A DNA stretch of 51,749 nucleotides, taken from Planctomyces sp. SH-PL62. GTDB lineage: Bacteria; Planctomycetota; Planctomycetia; Planctomycetales; Planctomycetaceae. The first letter of the stretch is position 1; each line of letters opens with the position of its first letter. The stretch is from positions 1-51,749 of the forward strand of contig CAMDPX010000019.1 in assembly GCA_945905295.1 (NCBI GenBank). Direction: 5' to 3'. The position numbers and the translations under genes are program-made. The notes under the pieces are model-generated. The model made no database searches and was not told where the DNA came from. It worked only from the letters and a program-made list of their open reading frames with translations. Of the stretch, positions 9,303 to 16,785 are shown piece by piece.

Positions 9303-10370
9303 ATGCGACGTCGCTTGGCACGTCCGTTTGGCAATACCGTCTCACACGCGCGAATCGTGTCGATGCTGATGGGACTGGCGGTGCTCGCCATGCTTTATCA
9401 GCGTGCCAAAGAGCCTCAGTTCTGGCGCTGGATGACCAACGAAAGCCGAGCCGATGCTGAAGACAACCAAACGAAGACATCCCCTCGTCCTGACGGAGTA
9501 AAGTCGCAGGCCAACGCCGCGAACACTTCCGAAAACATCGTCCCCGGCCCGAACGAAACCGATCCCGAAGAACTCGCCAAGCTGCGTTCCAACTTGAAGT
9601 CGATTCAAGATCGGCAACCATTGCAGCCGCACGAGATGCCGGCGTACTGGCGATTGCTCGGATGGAGCCGCACTCGACCGTTTGCGGAGTTGGAGAAGGG
9701 GGCGATCCGCGATGTGCCTTACTCGCACTTGTGGGAGGAGCCGGACCTGTATCGCGGTCAGCCGATGCGCATCAAGTTGCACGTCCGCCGAGTGCTTGCC
9801 TACGACGCCAAAGAGAATCCGCAGGGCTTAAAGAAGGTCTACGAAGTCTATGGCTTCACTGACAACTCGCTGTCGTCTCCGATTGTCGTCATCCTGCCAG
9901 AGAAGCCGCCCGGCGTACCGGTTGGGACCGATGTGGAAGGTGACATTGTCTTCGTCGGTTACTTCCTGAAATGGATGGGATACCGCTCCTTTGAAGATAA
10001 GAAGAAGAACGCACCGTTGCTCGTCGGCCGAGCCAGGCCGCCAGTTCGCTCCGCGGGGGCCGGGCAGACCGGCGGCTGGGAACTCGCGTTCTTGACGTTG
10101 GTCGGCGGAGTTTTCGCACTGACCTTTCTCGGCTGGTTCAGTCTCCGGTTGCTGCGTCGTCCACGTTCGGCCGCGGCCGGTGCCAACGTGATCGCTCCCG
10201 AACGGTTGCCCGACAATTGGATGTCCAACACCACTTCGGAAACGCGCAGCGAATTGACTTCATCAATTCCCGACATCGTCACTGTCACCCCCTTCCTCGC
10301 AGCGACGTCCACCGTGGAGGCTCCTGTCGTGAATCCGGCAACTCCTCCAGCCGCGTCCAGCACCACTTAA
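9303..10370 (+). CDS. Conserved membrane protein, paralogue of the gene at 6322
   Basis: Function unknown. An earlier in-frame ATG at 9252 lies inside the family B palindrome and would encode repeat-derived residues. The ATG at 9303, giving 355 residues and starting MRRRLARPFGN, is therefore preferred, though its ribosome binding site is weak. An N-terminal membrane segment (about residues 18-35) and another near residues 258-285 flank a soluble domain homologous to the minus-strand gene at 6322. Shared motifs include DLYRGQ, the VYGFTDNS region, ILPEKPPGVPVGTD and VGYFLKWMGY. The C-terminal tail is Ser/Thr/Pro-rich. The position downstream of exbD suggests association with the ExbB/ExbD machine (inference). 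Confidence 0.75.
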   Translation: MRRRLARPFGNTVSHARIVSMLMGLAVLAMLYQRAKEPQFWRWMTNESRADAEDNQTKTSPRPDGVKSQANAANTSENIVPGPNETDPEELAKLRSNLKSIQDRQPLQPHEMPAYWRLLGWSRTRPFAELEKGAIRDVPYSHLWEEPDLYRGQPMRIKLHVRRVLAYDAKENPQGLKKVYEVYGFTDNSLSSPIVVILPEKPPGVPVGTDVEGDIVFVGYFLKWMGYRSFEDKKKNAPLLVGRARPPVRSAGAGQTGGWELAFLTLVGGVFALTFLGWFSLRLLRRPRSAAAGANVIAPERLPDNWMSNTTSETRSELTSSIPDIVTVTPFLAATSTVEAPVVNPATPPAASSTT

Positions 10371-10391
10371 CGCGACTGCGCACGATCGCTC

Positions 10392-10443
10392 GTAGTGACC
10401 CGATTGATCGGGTCGGTCTCGACCCCATCAATGGGGTCACTAC
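10392..10443. repeat. REPIN-like palindrome (GTAGTGACC ... GGTCACTAC)
   Basis: Two inverted arms, each itself a hairpin: GACCCGAT-TG-ATCGGGTC on the left and GACCCCAT-CA-ATGGGGTC on the right. GTAG opens and CTAC closes the element. The arms differ by compensated changes, so the hairpins are preserved while the sequence drifts. The rest of the 10371-10650 spacer shows no gene I can support. Confidence 0.85.
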
Positions 10444-10650
10444 AAGCAACGGTGTGCAGTCAGGGGTCAAGCGCAACGTGCGTCGTGCGTCCAAGAGTGC
10501 CCGCCCTGCGACTTCCTCTTGCTGCACTTAGCCGGACGGGATATCAACCCGCCCTCTTCTTAATTCCCCTCGCTGATCCTGCCTGCCTTTCGCGGTCCAT
10601 TCGTTTCCGAGTGAGCCGTCTCTCCCCCTCGCAATCTGATCTCCCAGACC

Positions 10651-11340
10651 ATGAATTGTTCCGTCGATCCGAAATGGATGTCGGTTCGTTGCCGCGCTGG
10701 CGCGACAATCGCCTTGTTGGCGATCTTCAGCAGCGTTGCCGGCTGCTCGTTGGGAGTCATGGCGGGCCGCGCGATCTTCGGCGATCCGAAGCAGGCTTCC
10801 GAGTTTCACGCGCGCACCGGCGTTGACCTGACCAAGACCGAAAAGAAATTGCTGGTCGTGGTGCGGACACCGCAAGCGATCGAGGGGGACATGCCGTCGC
10901 TCGATGTGGATCTGATCGACACGATTTCACGGCGGCTGAAGCTGCATGGCGTGCAGGTCGTGGACCCGGATCTCGTCGCCAAGTGGATCGATCAGAATGG
11001 CGGGCGGTTCGATCATCCCACCGAACTGGCGCGGGAGTTCGACACCAGCTACATCGCGGTCATCGATATCGACACCTTCAGCCTGCACGACGCGAGCAGC
11101 CCCAACCTGTTTCACGGCACGGCGGCCGGTCAGATGCAAGTCTTTGAGGTTCAAGACGTCGCCGGCTCGAAAGAAGCTCTGCAAGTCTTCGGCGGAAACT
11201 TCCGCAATAACTACCCGCCGCATGGTCCCGTGCCGGCGGATTCGCTCTCTCCCAAGATGTTTCAGAAACGCTTCGTCGACAACCTGAGCGACCGGCTCGG
11301 CAGCCGCTTCTACGACTTCCGCATGGGCGACGAAATGTGA
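10651..11340 (+). CDS. Putative lipoprotein (first of a tandem pair)
   Basis: 229 residues with an N-terminal hydrophobic stretch ending in the lipobox-like SSVAGC, so probably exported and lipidated. An internal ATG at 10678 (MSVRCRAG) would give a more typical 23-residue signal peptide. The mature part is mixed alpha/beta and is homologous to the next gene: GVQVVDPDLVAKWIDQNGG aligns with KVKVVNPDRVRAWLDENAD, and SYIAVIDIDTFSL aligns with KYVVYIDLESFNL. The family was not recognised with certainty; the fold suggests a periplasmic or outer-membrane accessory protein of the CsgG/GNA1162 kind, a weak guess. Its stop lies five bases before a repeat element. Confidence 0.75.
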   Translation: MNCSVDPKWMSVRCRAGATIALLAIFSSVAGCSLGVMAGRAIFGDPKQASEFHARTGVDLTKTEKKLLVVVRTPQAIEGDMPSLDVDLIDTISRRLKLHGVQVVDPDLVAKWIDQNGGRFDHPTELAREFDTSYIAVIDIDTFSLHDASSPNLFHGTAAGQMQVFEVQDVAGSKEALQVFGGNFRNNYPPHGPVPADSLSPKMFQKRFVDNLSDRLGSRFYDFRMGDEM

Positions 11341-11345
11341 GTTGG

Positions 11346-11483
11346 AAAACTCGAAATCCGAAAACTCAAGATCCGAATGGCAAGCCGATCATGAACACTC
11401 CGCAATCTCAAATCGCTGATCCGCGAATGCGTTCGCAGCGTTCCCTGTTCGGATTTTGGATTTCGAGTTTCGGATTTCGGATT
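11346..11483. repeat. AT-richer inverted repeat overlapping the start of the next gene
   Basis: AAACTCGAAATCC near 11347 and its inverted copy GGATTTCGAGTTT near 11457 form the core. The flanking motif ATCCGAA / TTCGGAT is repeated several times in both arms. The sequence type, with short iterated 'GAAATCCGAAA' units, is unlike the G+C-rich palindromes nearby. The right arm is translated as part of the signal peptide of the second lipoprotein (LFGFWISSFGFRI). Confidence 0.7.
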
Positions 11484-12122
11484 TGTGTCCTCATGCTGTT
11501 GCCGCTGGCACTGACCGGCTGCTTGAAGCCACTGATCTTCTGGGGCTACCTGCTGGGCGGGCCACCTTCCATTGAGCCAGACTTCGACATCATGACCAAG
11601 AAGTCGATGACGGCGAAGGACGTCTCTGTTGCGGTCGTCTGCTACGCGCCGTTGGAGGTTAAGTACGACTTCTCCGCCATCGACCATGAACTGGCCAAGT
11701 ATCTGACCTTTCGACTGGTCCAGCACAAGGTGAAGGTCGTCAACCCGGACCGAGTCCGCGCGTGGCTGGACGAGAACGCCGACAACTGGGACGAGCCCTC
11801 CGAAATCGGCAAAGCTCTCGGCGTGAAGTACGTCGTCTACATCGACCTCGAAAGTTTCAATCTCTGGGAAGAGAACAGCCACAATCTCTACCGCGGCCAT
11901 GCCGAAGGGGTCGTCAGCGTGTTCGAGATCGACGCGGACGGTGAAGGAGAGAAGATCTACACGAAGGAAATCACCTCGCGATTCCCAACCATCGCCCCGC
12001 GAGCTTCCACCGAAGTCCCCTACGCGACGTTCAAGCAGCAATACCTCTCGCGTCTCAGCGAGGAAATCGGCCGCCTGTTCTACGAACGGTACAGCGGCGA
12101 CGACATTCCCGACGCGACATAG
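11391..12122 (+). CDS. Putative lipoprotein (second of a tandem pair)
   Basis: 243 residues if started at the ATG at 11391; ATGs at 11430 (MRSQRSLFGF) and 11494 are alternatives, and none has a strong ribosome binding site. The hydrophobic stretch VLMLLPLALTGC carries a lipobox, so membrane anchoring is expected. The rest is a paralogue of the preceding gene: SFNLWEENSHNLYRGHAEG aligns with TFSLHDASSPNLFHGTAAG. Both end in a short helical segment with a SRFYDF/GRLFYER motif. The signal region is encoded within the right arm of a repeat element, which suggests that the original 5' end was replaced or extended by repeat sequence. Function unknown. Confidence 0.72.
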   Translation: MNTPQSQIADPRMRSQRSLFGFWISSFGFRICVLMLLPLALTGCLKPLIFWGYLLGGPPSIEPDFDIMTKKSMTAKDVSVAVVCYAPLEVKYDFSAIDHELAKYLTFRLVQHKVKVVNPDRVRAWLDENADNWDEPSEIGKALGVKYVVYIDLESFNLWEENSHNLYRGHAEGVVSVFEIDADGEGEKIYTKEITSRFPTIAPRASTEVPYATFKQQYLSRLSEEIGRLFYERYSGDDIPDAT

Positions 12123-12145
12123 TCGCAAAGGCGGCGAGTCACGGA

Positions 12146-12244
12146 GAGGCTGTGAATTTTTCGTGGAGCACGTTTTCAACGTGCTCGAAAACAGCCCGAT
12201 TAGGCACGTTGAAAACGTGCCCCACGCCATTCATTCACAGCCTC
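12146..12244. repeat. Long palindrome with nested hairpins
   Basis: Outer arms GAGGCTGTGAA and TTCACAGCCTC enclose inner arms that are hairpins themselves: GAGCACGTT-TTC-AACGTGCTC and GGCACGTT-GAA-AACGTGCC. It follows the second lipoprotein stop by 23 bases and could end its transcription. No GTAG is present. Confidence 0.85.
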
Positions 12245-12274
12245 GGAGTGAATCGTCTGCTTTGTTCGGCTGAT

Positions 12275-12350
12275 CCGTGCTCCGGCTTTGCCATCCGTGC
12301 GGAAACAAACCGCAAGAAAAGGCCGCACGGATGGCAAAGCCGGAGCACGG
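12275..12350. repeat. Long palindrome (CCGTGCTCCGGC ... GCCGGAGCACGG)
   Basis: Nearly perfect inverted arms of about 28-30 bases (12275-12303 and 12322-12350) are separated by an A-rich centre. The transcript would form a very stable stem. It lies directly after the previous palindrome, so this spacer has two unrelated elements in tandem. Confidence 0.85.
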
Positions 12351-12652
12351 GTCAAAACCCGAAGCGCGCTGTCGAATCTCTACCACGGACATGCTCTTCG
12401 CATCCGTCGGCCTACGCGCAAACCAACCTGCCACTCCCGGCGACTCTTCGGCGTGGCGAGCAATGATGCCAAATCGCCACACGCCCGACGGACCTGTGGC
12501 GGGAAGCGATGACTTCGTGAAGGTTCCGAGCGGGCAAATTGACTCGGCACGTGCATGGTCTAAGTTTCTGGCACAAATCTGAACCGTCGTTGCGGAGTCC
12601 CCGAACGGCAAATCGGTTCGGCTTCCTTCCAGACGATTTTGAGGCCACGAGC
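12351..12652. other. Spacer upstream of the amidotransferase gene
   Basis: About 300 bases with no gene I can support. The asnB frame is open back to 12539, but the Cys-2 rule for this enzyme family fixes the start at 12653. A weak promoter-like pair, TTGACT at 12539 and TAAGTT about 16 bases later, is visible; the second box matches the consensus poorly. Confidence 0.4.
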
Positions 12653-14608
12653 ATGTGCGGCATCGCGGGAATTCAGCGATTCGATGGGCAACCGGTCGGG
12701 CGTCAGGTACTCGATGCAATGGTCGCGACGCTCGATCATCGCGGGCCGGACGCGAACGGCATTGAGCTGCGCGGTTCGGTCGGACTTGGGCACACGCGGC
12801 TGAGCATTATCGACCTCTCCGGCGGCGTGCAGCCGATGGTTTTGGAGGACGACGAACTGATCGTCACCTTCAACGGAGAAATCTTCAACTACATCGAACT
12901 GCGGCAAGAGCTGATCGCTCACGGCCGGCGGTTCACCACGACATCAGACACCGAAGTGCTGCTGCAAGCCTACGCTCAATGGGGCGAGGACTGCGTGCAG
13001 CACTTCAACGGACAATGGGCCTTCGCCATTTGGGACGCTCGACGCAAGAAACTGTTCTTGTCGCGTGATCGGTTCGGCAAGCTGCCTTTGTTTTACACGG
13101 TCAGCGGCAAGACGTTTTTGTTCTCGTCCGAGGTGAAGGCGATCTTCGCTCATCCGGGTGTGAGCAAGGCGATTGATCCGGTGGGCCTCGATCAGCTCTG
13201 CACGTTCTGGTCGGCTCAGCCGCCGCGGACGATCTTTGCGGGAATCAATCTGCTGCCGCCGGGACACTCGCTGACGGTGCAGGACTGCAAGCTGACGGTC
13301 GCGCGATACTGGGATCTCGATTTCTCTGAGACGCTCGACAACGTGCCGGCTCGTGAACTCGAAGAGCAACTGCTCGATCTGCTGACGGACGCAACGAGGA
13401 TGCGGCTCCGCAGCGACGTGCCGGTCGGAGCGTATCTTTCCGGCGGACTCGATTCGTCGATCACGGCCGCGCTGGCGAAAGACCTGAATCGCGAAAAGCT
13501 CTGCACGTTCTCCGTCGAGTTCGAGAATCCGGAATTCGACGAGAGCGTCTATCAACAAGAGGTTGTGCAACGGCTCGGCACCGAGCATCACACGGTTCGC
13601 TGCTCTCACGACGACATCGGCCGAATCTTTCCGCAGGTCATTCGGCACACCGAGACACCGATTTTGCGAACGGCTCCGGCTCCGATGTTCTTGTTGTCGA
13701 AGCTCGTCCGCGAGTCGGGCATCAAGGTCGTGCTGACCGGCGAAGGGGCGGACGAGGCGTTCGGCGGCTACGACATCTTCAAAGAGGCGAAGCTGCGGCG
13801 GTTCTGGTCGCGGCAGCCGGAGTCGCGCGTGCGGCCGTTGTTGCTCAAGCGGCTGTACCCGTACATGAAAAACATTCAATCGCAGCCGCCGGCTTATCTG
13901 CGAGCGTTCTTCGGAGTAAAGCCGCAGACGGTCGGCCATCCGTTCTTCTCGCATCTACCGCGGTTTGAACTGACCAGCAAACTCAAAGCGTTCTTCACGC
14001 CGGAGGTTCATGCCGCGACGTTCGAGCACGATCCGCTGCTCGAAGCCGAAGGGAATCTGCCGATGAAGTTCGCCGATTGGGATGACTTCTCGCGGTCGCA
14101 GTATCTGGAGGCGCGCGGGTTGATGCCGGGCTACATCCTCTCCTCGCAAGGGGACCGGATGACGATGGCCAACAGCATCGAAGGCCGTTTCCCGTTCCTC
14201 GACCACCGCGTTGTCGAGTTCGCCGCCAAGCTGCCACCGAGACTGAAGATGGCGGGACTCGATGAGAAACACATCTTGAAGAACGCGACTCGCCATCTGG
14301 TCCCGGACTCAATCCGCCAACGATCCAAACAACCCTATCGCGCCCCCGACGCTCAGAGTTTCTTCGACACCGACTCCGGCATGGCGCGCTTCGAGTACGT
14401 CGACGCCCTGCTCTCGCCGTCGGCGATCGCGGATGCGGGACTGTTCGATCCCGATGCGGTCAGCAAGCTGGTCGAGAAGGCTCGCAGCGGAGCCGCAATC
14501 GGCACGAAAGACAACATGGCGCTGGTCGGCATCCTGTCGGCTCAGCTTGTGGTCGAGCAATTTGTGAATGGCCGCCCGGTCGATGTGCCGGAAACGGCGT
14601 GTGTGTGA
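12653..14608 (+). CDS. asnB: Asparagine synthase (glutamine-hydrolysing) family amidotransferase
   Basis: A class II glutamine amidotransferase joined to an ATP-pyrophosphatase synthetase domain, 651 residues. The start is fixed by MCGIAG: Cys-2 becomes the N-terminal nucleophile that releases ammonia from glutamine. GHTRLSIIDLSGG and FNGEIFNY are glutaminase-domain motifs (residues 1-200). SGGLDSS near residue 262 is the PP-loop that binds ATP, and LTGEGADEAFGGY is a second family motif. It could make asparagine. In polysaccharide and PEP-CTERM loci, however, similar enzymes are thought to amidate other carboxylates. It is followed by genes for a carrier protein, an acyl ligase and a NAD-synthase-like enzyme, so a dedicated pathway role is inferred rather than housekeeping asparagine synthesis. 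Confidence 0.92.
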   Translation: MCGIAGIQRFDGQPVGRQVLDAMVATLDHRGPDANGIELRGSVGLGHTRLSIIDLSGGVQPMVLEDDELIVTFNGEIFNYIELRQELIAHGRRFTTTSDTEVLLQAYAQWGEDCVQHFNGQWAFAIWDARRKKLFLSRDRFGKLPLFYTVSGKTFLFSSEVKAIFAHPGVSKAIDPVGLDQLCTFWSAQPPRTIFAGINLLPPGHSLTVQDCKLTVARYWDLDFSETLDNVPARELEEQLLDLLTDATRMRLRSDVPVGAYLSGGLDSSITAALAKDLNREKLCTFSVEFENPEFDESVYQQEVVQRLGTEHHTVRCSHDDIGRIFPQVIRHTETPILRTAPAPMFLLSKLVRESGIKVVLTGEGADEAFGGYDIFKEAKLRRFWSRQPESRVRPLLLKRLYPYMKNIQSQPPAYLRAFFGVKPQTVGHPFFSHLPRFELTSKLKAFFTPEVHAATFEHDPLLEAEGNLPMKFADWDDFSRSQYLEARGLMPGYILSSQGDRMTMANSIEGRFPFLDHRVVEFAAKLPPRLKMAGLDEKHILKNATRHLVPDSIRQRSKQPYRAPDAQSFFDTDSGMARFEYVDALLSPSAIADAGLFDPDAVSKLVEKARSGAAIGTKDNMALVGILSAQLVVEQFVNGRPVDVPETACV

Positions 14609-14622
14609 TCAATCTTCCCTCA

Positions 14623-14727
14623 CCCCACCGAGCTTGTCTCGGTGGCTCGCGGGCCTTTGCACTACTGGCCCGGTCGATGTTCGCGTAGTGCAGAAGCCTG
14701 GAACCACCGAGGCAAGCTCGGTGGGGG
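14623..14727. repeat. REPIN-like palindrome, family A copy 2
   Basis: The left arm (14623-14665) ends CACTAC and the right arm (14685-14727) begins GTAGTGC. Each arm carries the CCACCGAG-CTCGGTGG hairpin with a five-base loop. It lies between asnB and the carrier-protein gene, and its end is 33 bases before that start codon. Confidence 0.9.
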
Positions 14728-14759
14728 CAGTTCAAAAACAAAAGAAGGACCAACTCAAC

Positions 14760-15017
14760 ATGCCGACGATTGAAGCTGACGTTCGTGGATTCGTGACCGA
14801 CAACTTTCTCTTTGGCCGCAAGAACGTGTCGCTCGCCGGCGACGACTCGCTGCTGGAGCAAGGTCTGATCGACTCGACCGGAGTGCTCGAATTGGTCTCG
14901 TTCATCGAGAACAAATTCGAGATCAAAGTCGAAGACGACGACCTCGTGCCAGACAACCTGGACTCGATCAACCGCCTGATCGCGTTCATCGAGAACAAAC
15001 TGGAAGAAGCGAAGTAA
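14760..15017 (+). CDS. Acyl carrier protein
   Basis: An 85-residue acidic protein of normal ACP size. It would hold an acyl or aminoacyl group as a thioester on a 4'-phosphopantetheine arm. The attachment site is Ser39 in GLIDSTGVLELV, at the start of helix II; the motif is DS-T rather than the DSL of fatty-acid ACPs, which points to a specialised carrier. The ATG at 14760 follows AGAAGGA by eight bases. The upstream in-frame extension is palindrome sequence and is discounted. The next gene is an AMP-forming ligase that could load it. The pair lies between two family A palindromes. Confidence 0.9.
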   Translation: MPTIEADVRGFVTDNFLFGRKNVSLAGDDSLLEQGLIDSTGVLELVSFIENKFEIKVEDDDLVPDNLDSINRLIAFIENKLEEAK

Positions 15018-15032
15018 CCCAGTCATCACAAA

Positions 15033-15138
15033 CCCCACCGGGCTTGCCCCGGTGGCTCGCGGGCCTTTGCACTACTTTGTTCGACACTCAATCGAGTAGT
15101 GCAAAAGCCCGTAAACCACCGAGACAAGCTCGGTGGGG
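15033..15138. repeat. REPIN-like palindrome, family A copy 3
   Basis: The left arm starts CCCCACCGGGCTTGCCCCGG and runs to CACTAC (15075). The right arm runs from GTAG (15096) to the end at 15138. In the left arm both strands of the small hairpin differ from copies 1 and 2 in a compensated way (CCACCGGG with CCCGGTGG), so pairing is kept. It separates the carrier-protein and ligase genes. Confidence 0.9.
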
Positions 15139-15153
15139 TGGAGAACATCGACG

Positions 15154-16698
15154 ATGCAACTCGAACAATTTCTTGAACAAACGGCCGTGCGGATGCCGGA
15201 TAAGGTCGCGCTCATTTGCGACAACCGACGAGTGACTTATCGCGAAATCGAGACCGAAGCGAATCAGGTCGCTCACGGCCTGATCGCGAAGGGCGTGCAG
15301 CGCGGCGATCGGGTCGTTCTGTTTCTCGACAACAGCGTCGAGGCCGCGATTGGCGTCTGGGCCGTGCTCAAGGCTGGGGCCGTGTTCGTCATGGCGAACC
15401 CGACCACGAAACCGGACAAGCTCACGTATTTGCTCAACAACTCGCGGGCGTCTTGCATCATCGCTCAAAGCAAGCGGCTGCGGGGCTATGAAGCGATGTG
15501 GGCGGAAACTCCGCATCTGCAAAACGTGATCGTCGTCGGCAGGACCGAAGAGGTCGCCGACTGCACGCATCCGCTGACGAGTTGGGCCGATCTCGTCGCA
15601 GCAAACCAAGACAACACACAGCCTCCGAAGAAACGGTGCATCGACGTCGATCTGGCCGCGCTGGTTTACACATCCGGCTCAACGGGCAATCCCAAAGGGG
15701 TGATGCTGACGCACGCGAACATGGTCGCGGCCAACAAGTCGATCACTACCTATCTGCGGAATACACCCGATGACATCGTCTTGAACGTCCTCCCGCTGAG
15801 CTTCGATTACGGGCTGTATCAATGGCTGATGTGCTGCAATTACGGCGGCACGCTGGTGCTCGAAAAGTCGTTCACTTACCCGCACGCGATTCTCGACAAG
15901 ATCGTGAAGCTGGGGGTCACCGGATTCCCGATCGTGCCGACGGTCGTGGCGATCCTGCTGCAAATGGATCTGACGAAGTACGACCTGTCGAAGTTGCGGT
16001 ACTTCAGCAATACCGGAGCCGCCTTCCCAGTCGAGTACATTTTGAAGCTGCGAAAGCTGCTGCCCGATGTGACGATCTTCTCGATGTTCGGTCTGACCGA
16101 ATGCAAGCGAGTCAGTTATCTGCCTCCCGAGGAGATTGACCGCCGCACCAGTTCGGTGGGCAAAGCGATGCCCAACTGCGAGACGATGATCCTCGACGAC
16201 GACGGCCATGAACTCGGCCCGAACGAAGTGGGCGAGTTGGTTGTTCGCGGCTCGAACGTGATGAAGGGTTATTGGGAAGCTCCTGAGCTGACGGCGATCC
16301 GATTGAAGCCGGGCAAGATCCCGCACGAGATGTGGCTCTACACCGGCGACTTGTTCCGCTCGGACGAAGAAGGTTTTCTGTATTGGGTCGGTCGCAAGGA
16401 CGACATCATCAAGAGCCGCGGCGAGAAGGTCAGTCCGCGCGAAGTCGAAGACGTCCTGCATCAACATCCGCAGATTGCCGAGGCGGCCGTCGTCGGAGTC
16501 GATGACGCAATGCTCGGCCAAGCCGTGCGAGCCATCGTGCGACTGCAACCGGGTGCCGAGTTGACCGTCCGCGACGTTCAGGCTCACTGCCGCAGCTTCC
16601 TCGAAGATTTCATGGTGCCTCAACAAGTCGAGTTCCGCGACGCTCTGCCGAAGACGCCGAACGGAAAGATCGACAAGAAGATTCTGGTTCACGGGTAA
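15154..16698 (+). CDS. AMP-forming acyl-CoA/acyl-ACP ligase
   Basis: A cytoplasmic enzyme of the ANL superfamily, 514 residues, that activates a carboxylate with ATP and transfers it to CoA or, more likely here, to the adjacent carrier protein. Motifs run in order: YTSGSTGNPKGVMLTH (about residues 172-187) for ATP binding, FGLTECKRVSYL, YTGDLFRSDEEGFLYWVGR with the ribose-binding Asp, DDIIKSRGEKVSPREVED, and the C-terminal catalytic Lys in PNGKIDKK. The ATG at 15154 lies just beyond the palindrome; an earlier GTG at 15133 lies inside it and is discounted. The gene follows the carrier protein, as in the acyl-ligase/ACP pairs of PEP-CTERM and exopolysaccharide loci. The substrate cannot be read from the sequence. 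Confidence 0.92.
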   Translation: MQLEQFLEQTAVRMPDKVALICDNRRVTYREIETEANQVAHGLIAKGVQRGDRVVLFLDNSVEAAIGVWAVLKAGAVFVMANPTTKPDKLTYLLNNSRASCIIAQSKRLRGYEAMWAETPHLQNVIVVGRTEEVADCTHPLTSWADLVAANQDNTQPPKKRCIDVDLAALVYTSGSTGNPKGVMLTHANMVAANKSITTYLRNTPDDIVLNVLPLSFDYGLYQWLMCCNYGGTLVLEKSFTYPHAILDKIVKLGVTGFPIVPTVVAILLQMDLTKYDLSKLRYFSNTGAAFPVEYILKLRKLLPDVTIFSMFGLTECKRVSYLPPEEIDRRTSSVGKAMPNCETMILDDDGHELGPNEVGELVVRGSNVMKGYWEAPELTAIRLKPGKIPHEMWLYTGDLFRSDEEGFLYWVGRKDDIIKSRGEKVSPREVEDVLHQHPQIAEAAVVGVDDAMLGQAVRAIVRLQPGAELTVRDVQAHCRSFLEDFMVPQQVEFRDALPKTPNGKIDKKILVHG

Positions 16699-16705
16699 TC
16701 GCAAC

Positions 16706-16775
16706 GTAGCCGCGTTTCGCCAGAACGCGGGCATTCACGAACATCGCCCCCCGCGTTCTGGCGAAACGCGGCTAC
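16706..16775. repeat. REPIN-like palindrome, family B copy (GTAG ... CTAC)
   Basis: GTAGCCGCGTTTCGCCAGAA opens and its inverted copy ending GCGGCTAC closes the element. The two hairpins match those at 9225. It begins seven bases after the ligase stop and ends ten bases before the next start codon, so it fills nearly the whole spacer. Confidence 0.92.
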
Positions 16776-16785
16776 GGACAAACTC

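Noticed and set aside
12539-12566. Sigma-70 promoter before asnB (TTGACT and TAAGTT)
   Set aside because: The -10 box matches only half the consensus and the spacing is 16; in G+C-rich DNA this occurs by chance.
12231-12719. 162-codon minus-strand frame in the spacer before asnB
   Set aside because: It is formed largely of palindrome sequence and antisense asnB codons; it has no start signal and no recognisable motif.
14623-15138. Possible CRISPR repeat pair
   Set aside because: There are only two copies, about 410 bases apart, each an inverted repeat with a gene between them; there are no short regular spacers.
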